Position numbers and translations under genes: made by a program | The notes under the pieces: model-generated | The model's input: only the letters and a program-made list of their open reading frames with translations | What the model was told of the DNA's origin: nothing | Databases searched by the model: none | Shown: positions 63,453 to 64,000 of the stretch, piece by piece | Layout: the number at the start of each line of letters is the position of its first letter | How positions within the stretch are numbered: position 1 is the stretch's first letter | NCBI GenBank assembly: GCA_035235625.1 | Contig: CP141143.1 | Location: 44,067,178-44,131,177, forward strand | Reading direction: 5' to 3' | Length of the DNA stretch: 64,000 nucleotides | Origin: Saururus chinensis | Taxonomy: Eukaryota > Streptophyta > Magnoliopsida > Piperales > Saururaceae

Positions 63453-64000
63453 TGTCACGCCCGAGGTTTTTCAACACATTTAATTTAAAATCTTACAAAT
63501 ATTTTATTTCAAAATATGGACGTAAATCAAATAAACCAACAAAATTCAAAATGTGTGTAAACGATTTTCGTAAACATACGACAAAAATAACATTCTCAGG
63601 CATGACCTAATACAAAAGCATACGAATAAAATCTACCATGGCCATGGGTTTCGAAAAACAAAAAACCTCCCAAGCATCTCTGAGTACAAGTTCTTTCACA
63701 GTCTCAAAATCATTCGTACCGATATGTACAAGTCCAATATACTACATTTCTCTCACCTTAAACAATACATGAGATCGTAGCACCAAACTTCACATAACCT
63801 CACCGCAATTTTGCTGCACTCCAAGTCGAGGAAGAATTATCCACCACGGGAAAAATCAAGTCTCATTAACTAACGATCGAACTGCAAAAGCCTCCAGCCG
63901 AAGGGGCTAAAAAGTTGGGGTGAGTATTTTCATACTCAGTAGGAAAATATCCAGTAGGGGAAAAATATATACATATATCAATGAACTCCGCAAGTTCATA
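63453..64000. mobile_element. LTR of another element, continues beyond the window
   Basis: Begins TGTCACGCCCGAGG exactly where the chromovirus protease coding stops. It resembles in form the LTR ends at 5340 (TGTCACGACCC) and 23916 (TATCACACCCC), and carries ggggtgagtattttcatactc near 63917, like the gaggggtgagtaaaaactta in the solo LTR near 24395. No coding sequence. The far end and target duplication are outside the window. Confidence 0.55.

Overview
The window looks like repeat-dominated nuclear DNA of a flowering plant, probably pericentromeric or centromeric heterochromatin. I recognise no ordinary host gene, no tRNA or rRNA gene and no CRISPR array. The evidence is a degenerate AT-rich satellite interrupted by nested LTR retrotransposons, a hAT fragment and a Mutator-like (MULE) element. 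Chromodomain-bearing Ty3/gypsy elements, a tRNA-iMet primer-binding site and a MULE paired with a Ulp1-like protease gene are typical of plants. I cannot name the species. Layout: about 24.6 kb is a satellite with a unit of about 318 bp (1-5339, 13952-16822, 18204-23915, 33253-43941). Each unit is itself two diverged, related halves. The array runs on the minus strand up to about 2385, on the plus strand to about 41498, then on the minus strand again. Into it are inserted: (a) 5340-13951, a long LTR-like sequence in minus orientation (family A) which carries a second insertion at 6715-11947, a large palindrome made of two family A 5' portions facing each other and flanked by a perfect 5-bp duplication CCCTA; (b) 16823-18203, an unclassified insert with an 8-bp duplication; (c) 23916-33252, a probable solo LTR of about 3.9 kb, itself interrupted by a structurally complete but mutated chromovirus (26339-31776, two 361-bp LTRs, TTCAC duplication, tRNA-iMet PBS, gag, protease, RT, RNase H, integrase, chromodomain). 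The right third (43942-64000) holds another family A copy joined to a truncated hAT transposon, then a decayed MULE in which a plus-strand Ulp1-like (C48) protease gene and a minus-strand MuDR-type transposase face each other tail to tail, each with tandem repeats on its outer side, and finally a second degenerate chromovirus pol (60200-63452) cut off at 63452/63453 by the end of another LTR. How the parts relate: nothing here works as a pathway. The elements are layers of insertion of different age. The order is readable from the nesting: satellite first, then solo LTR and family A LTR, then the chromovirus and the palindrome. All coding sequences carry stops, frameshifts or truncations, so all are annotated as relics.
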